A stretch of 64,000 nt of DNA. Source: Cerrena zonata (lineage: Eukaryota; Basidiomycota; Agaricomycetes; Polyporales; Cerrenaceae). Below the pieces are notes generated by a model that was given only the letters and a program-made list of their open reading frames with translations, searched no databases and was not told the DNA's origin. Below are positions 60,420-64,000 of the stretch, piece after piece; the first letter of the stretch is position 1; each line of letters starts with the position of its first letter. A program made the translations under genes and the position numbers. The stretch covers positions 248,001-312,000 of the forward strand of contig JASBNA010000005.1 of NCBI GenBank assembly GCA_038087015.1. Direction: 5' to 3'.

Positions 60420-62263
60420 CGTTGTTGCGGCAAGTTACTACGGCTCCTGATCAAGCTTCGAACAAGGGTGAATACTCACTCACCTGAACGCATACGCTAT
60501 TGGAATGATTTTTTGTGGAGCGTGGTCAAACGACCGTGGCACTTGGCAGCTAGACTTTTCTAGCTCCAAGTATTGGAATAATTTGGTAGTTATATGTTGC
60601 TTTACGGTCTTATGATGCTATAGAAAGTTTACTTCAATTTGCGGGAGAAATAGGACAGCGTAGGTAAACTTGAATCCGAAGAACTCACTCGAATGCAAAG
60701 AGTATGGGTGGCAACTTAGAATAACAAACGAAAACGATTGAAATATTGAAGACCTGCACTTGCCATTCTTTAAGCGCTCAAGCTGCAAAGATTCTCACGC
60801 CACAAGAGTTGTGCAAGTTCTGACCATCGACGACGTTGAACTACATGTCACGGTAACGTTCGAGAATTGAGACATCTCAGCAGGTTTACTATGGACACCC
60901 TCTCAGAGTCATGGCTTCCACGTTCGAAGTAGCTGCATTGGGCAGGCTCACTGTCATCTTGGATGTTGTCCCGGCAAGAACAGACTTTACATCACGATCA
61001 GGAGTCGCAGTCAGAATTTGAAGCAACCCGCTAGCAAAGAAGGAACATGGGGAACGAGTGTAGGTCAATTTCGATTTCCAGACGAATGTGATGCCTTCCC
61101 AAGCTCAGAACAACGCCCCATTGAACATAACTATTCAGACTTTGGAAGGGTTTGACCCCTGCGATGTCGTTTGGGGTCCAAATCAAACCGCGTACGTTCG
61201 TTTCGTTTCATATCTTCTATCCATCCCACTGGTCTCGGCCAGGTATATTCGCACACCCTACAGCCTCTACATATTGCACAGTATCACGAAGCCTGACATC
61301 GCTCTCTTAGAAGATCCGACAAAGCGGAAGAATGAGAATAGAACACAGTGATGAAGATAATTTGCAGTGGTATCAGTGTGCAAGGCCAAATAGACTGGAA
61401 ATATATGGAATGAAATGTCATTCAAGATAAGACTTGCGTCATCGTTTACATCGCAACGTCTAGACAGTGTTCGGATAATCATCATAACCGGCTCGTATGA
61501 CAGATTCCAACCCATACACCCGGCGACTCGATAGTTGCTGTTAATTCCCCAGAGGAACTCGGCATTCTAAACTCGTATCAGAAGGTAGAATATTGGCAAT
61601 GGCCAAGACGTACTGTTGGAACGCGATCCGTGTTGGGAAGGTGAGTTTACACTTGCTCTATACCAGGTTCCGTTTGTTCCTGTTTTCATGGTTGCATCTC
61701 TCTGAGACGACACGCATTGGCTCAATTCAGAGGGAGTCAAGGAACAGCACAAGGAAGATACGTCGCCTATTCTGAAGCATTGTTCATTGCTGATACTGCC
61801 GTTACTTTGGTACTCTGGAGCTACATTGATATTAAGATTAACGTTCCTGTGATGCTAACACTCACCATGTGCTCTCACCAGGACAAGGAATGATTCCTTG
61901 TCACCACTTTTTCTCATTCAAACTTGGGTAAGTAGCCGGAAGTATTCAATGTGCCCATCACATTCGGCTCGTAGATGGCCTGCGGTGAGTGAAACAAATA
62001 AGGATGTATTTCATGATTGGTGCGGTATCAGCACTTTCTGATGCAGAAGAACAATTCAAGACAGATAGCATTGACGTGCGACTGTGCGACGTTGCTCTGA
62101 TCTTCGAAGACATATCATCGCTATGAACCTTAGGCCTCGTTGGGATCACAGTTAACTTTCGGTAGAGTATAAATGTGAGCCAATTCGACTCCACACCTCA
62201 AGTACAAGACTGCATTGCTTGCTCCGACCACAGTCAAATCTCCTTCCTTAGCGGTCTTTTCAA
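60420..62263. other. Intergenic with a possible gene fragment at 61088-61192
   Basis: Mostly non-coding. At 61088-61192 (+) a frame reads MPSQAQNNAPLNITIQTLEG then FDPCDVVWGPN, ending at a GT. It resembles the start of small fungal wall-associated proteins, but no continuation was found. On the minus strand near 60924-61020 a frame reads TSKMTVSLPNAATSN and ends LRGCP. Neither can be built into a full gene. Confidence 0.3.
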
Positions 62264-63404
62264 ATGACCATACAACCTTCTCAAAACCTGATTTCAGGTA
62301 AGCCTACACCACTTAGCTGACTCGAGTGTTATTAACCGATTATATGTGTTAAGGGAAACTTTCTAACGGAAATATATTCCAAATTTTCTCCCGAGAATTT
62401 GCAAAGCATGCGTACACGATGTACCTCTTCACCAAATCTGACCTTCGAACCACCCTAATCCCCATTGTGTGTATCCCACTATTCACCCGCTGTTATGGAT
62501 TTAACTCTTAGACCATCAGACTTGTTTTGCCATGGCGGCCGCGCCGGAGTTACAACCCGGAAACGTACTTCATTCTATATGTTGGATCTGGATCCATCTA
62601 CTCCAGTTTGATGTCTCGAACCAAACACTTAGTCCTGAGGAAGACAAAGAGAACAAGAGCTATCGTCCACTTCCCGCCGGGCGTATGACTATCCGCAACG
62701 CACTCATTTTTCGCTGGGCCCTAGTCCCCATTTGTCTCCTATACTCCCTTTGCTATAGTGTCGAGACATTCTATGCCAGTATAGCTCTCTGCGCCCTGAC
62801 TTTCATTTATGATGAAATGGGGATGCATTCTAGTCACTGGATTGTTCGGAATGTCGTCAACGCAAGTGGATTTGCTTCATTCGAAGTGGGTGCTACCCTC
62901 GTTGCTAGTAAGTATCCGTTCTCATGAAGTTTTACAGTTTCAATGATTGACTTTTTTCACAGCGCGGGATAGGACTTCGTTGGATGATGTTGCTATTCTT
63001 GCCATATGCTGCAGCGCTGGTATATTTGCTACCACCATCCACACTCAGGATTTCAAAGATGTGATCGGCGATGCTGCTGTCGGTCGACGAACCCTTCCTA
63101 TCACTCAACCTAATTTTGCCCGGTTGACCGTCCCGGTCGTGTTAACCCTCTGGTCTATTGGTCTGGGGTACACTTGGGATTTGGGGTGGTACACCGCTCT
63201 GGCCTTTGTAACACTAGCCTGTGTAACAAGTGCCCGGTTCTTCTTCCTAAGGACTATTCCTCAAGATAAGAACTCATTTTATTATTGGTATAACGTAAGT
63301 TGTCTCTTGTCTACTCTGGATACCGTCTCATTTGATGTACGTATCAGATTTGGTTGTCGGCAGCACATGCGCTTCCGGGGTATTATAGATACTACAACAC
63401 TTGA
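62264..63404 (+). CDS. UbiA-family membrane prenyltransferase or terpene cyclase-like enzyme
   Basis: Five exons (62264-62297, 62354-62470, 62512-62907, 62963-63294, 63348-63404) give 311 residues; the total closes in frame. An integral membrane protein of the UbiA superfamily. Helix 1 area: AYTMYLFTKSDLRTTLIPIV. First Asp-rich region: LLQFDVSNQTLSPEEDKENK followed by SYRPLPAGRMT. Later: HWIVRNVVNASGFASFEVGA, then the second Asp-rich motif HTQDFKDVIGDAAVGRRTLP. The end (IWLSAAHALPGYYRYYNT) is a short tail. The first motif is not the canonical NDxxDxxxD but a DxxNQ-type form seen in a fungal subfamily that includes UbiA-type sesquiterpene cyclases. The substrate (isoprenyl diphosphate, with or without an aromatic acceptor) is not determined. 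No biosynthetic cluster genes lie beside it within the window. Confidence 0.88.
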
Positions 63405-64000
63405 ATGCCGCAATTGGGGAAAGTTCTTTGTCTCTTGAAGGGACGGAACAGTCTTTGAATCTCTATTTTCTTCCTTCATTTTATAAGGATCTATTTTATC
63501 CAGTATGTGCCCCTTCATATGTGCTGCATTGACATGAGAGCAATTGAGGTTAGACGTATCGAGTTAAATATATATTGTACAAGATCACCGCCTACAAACA
63601 ATTTCTGATGAGGAAAACCAGGAGTGAATTGGACCGAGAAGTCTAGAGGCTGGTATTTCAAAAGAGCATAATATCTGTTACGACCTGAGTCAACGTCTCA
63701 ACAAAGTCAATGTATACCCCGCACTATTAGTGACGTAAAAATTCCAATAGGACCCTGAGTCTACTTAATTCTCCGCCTGGTATTTGAAAAAACGATGTGA
63801 AAGGTGTACAGAGTTGTGAGGATGTTGTGGTGCGATGTTCAGTTGGATAAGGGAACGTGAGCAAAAAAGGGCTGCGCCACGAAGCTACTCCTTCCCACTA
63901 GTTCTTTCATTCCGGTGATAGGAGCTAACATCACTGTACGCGGCGATTCCATCGGGTCCTAAATGCACTTCAGCCTTTATGATACTCACGCTTTCAAGCT
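63405..64000. other. 3' flank of the UbiA gene, nothing else seen
   Basis: AT-rich 3' UTR-like sequence and spacer to the window end. Confidence 0.4.

Noticed and set aside
1..64000. CRISPR array, rRNA, spliceosomal snRNA or prokaryotic operon signals
   Set aside because: No regular short repeats with spacers, no rRNA or snRNA signature words, and gene structure is clearly eukaryotic.

Overview
This window is nuclear DNA of a filamentous basidiomycete, very probably an Agaricomycete mushroom. The evidence is intron-dense genes (mostly 45-70 nt introns with GT..AG ends), three fungal-specific FunK1-type kinase genes, a secreted fungal oxalate decarboxylase, a UbiA-like membrane enzyme of a type known from mushrooms, and two intron-containing nuclear tRNA-Thr genes. 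No bacterial, viral or organellar signature was seen. Gene models were built by hand by joining open frames at plausible splice sites and checking codon phase. Exon ends are therefore predictions, and they are good to the base only where the phase arithmetic closes.

Layout. 0-7.5 kb: 3' part of an MFS transporter, a secreted bicupin oxalate decarboxylase, and the ribosome-biogenesis gene KRI1 on the minus strand. 7.7-15.6 kb: three paralogous small secreted beta-trefoil (ricin-B-like) lectin genes, one intact and two broken, around an AT-hook nuclear protein. 15.9-22.4 kb: FunK1 kinase A (minus strand, one frameshift) and a secreted flavin amine/polyamine oxidase. 22.5-26.3 kb: two tRNA-Thr genes facing away from each other, enclosing an unknown protein gene and the pantothenate gene panB. 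26.3-31.6 kb: gene-poor, with one unrecognised open frame. 31.6-33.5 kb: a TEA/ATTS transcription factor. 33.5-40.9 kb: gene desert. 40.9-47.4 kb: a membrane-anchored GH5 exo-beta-1,3-glucanase with two giant introns (2,324 and 1,505 nt), the larger filled with degenerate repeats. 47.4-51.4 kb: non-coding, including a degenerate tandem duplication with a 630-670 bp offset. 51.4-57 kb: FunK1 kinases B and C in tandem. 57.2-60.4 kb: a CCCH plus RBR ubiquitin ligase. 62.3-63.4 kb: a UbiA-family membrane enzyme.

Functional themes are wall and extracellular work (glucanase, oxalate decarboxylase, secreted amine oxidase, lectins), core housekeeping (KRI1, PanB, tRNAs), and lineage-expanded regulators (FunK1 kinases, TEA factor, RBR ligase). 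The genes do not look like one pathway or cluster.

Five genes carry reading-frame damage: KRI1 (2 frameshifts), the RBR ligase (2, both in T5 runs), FunK1-A (1), lectin B (nonsense codon) and lectin C (frameshift). KRI1 is expected to be essential, and several shifts sit in short homopolymers, so part of this damage is probably assembly error. The two lectin lesions look more like real gene decay. I did not find a clearly new defence or mobile system. The least explained features are the repeat-filled glucanase intron, the Lys-to-Arg change shared by all three FunK1 paralogues, and the possible Sororin-like nature of the AT-hook protein.
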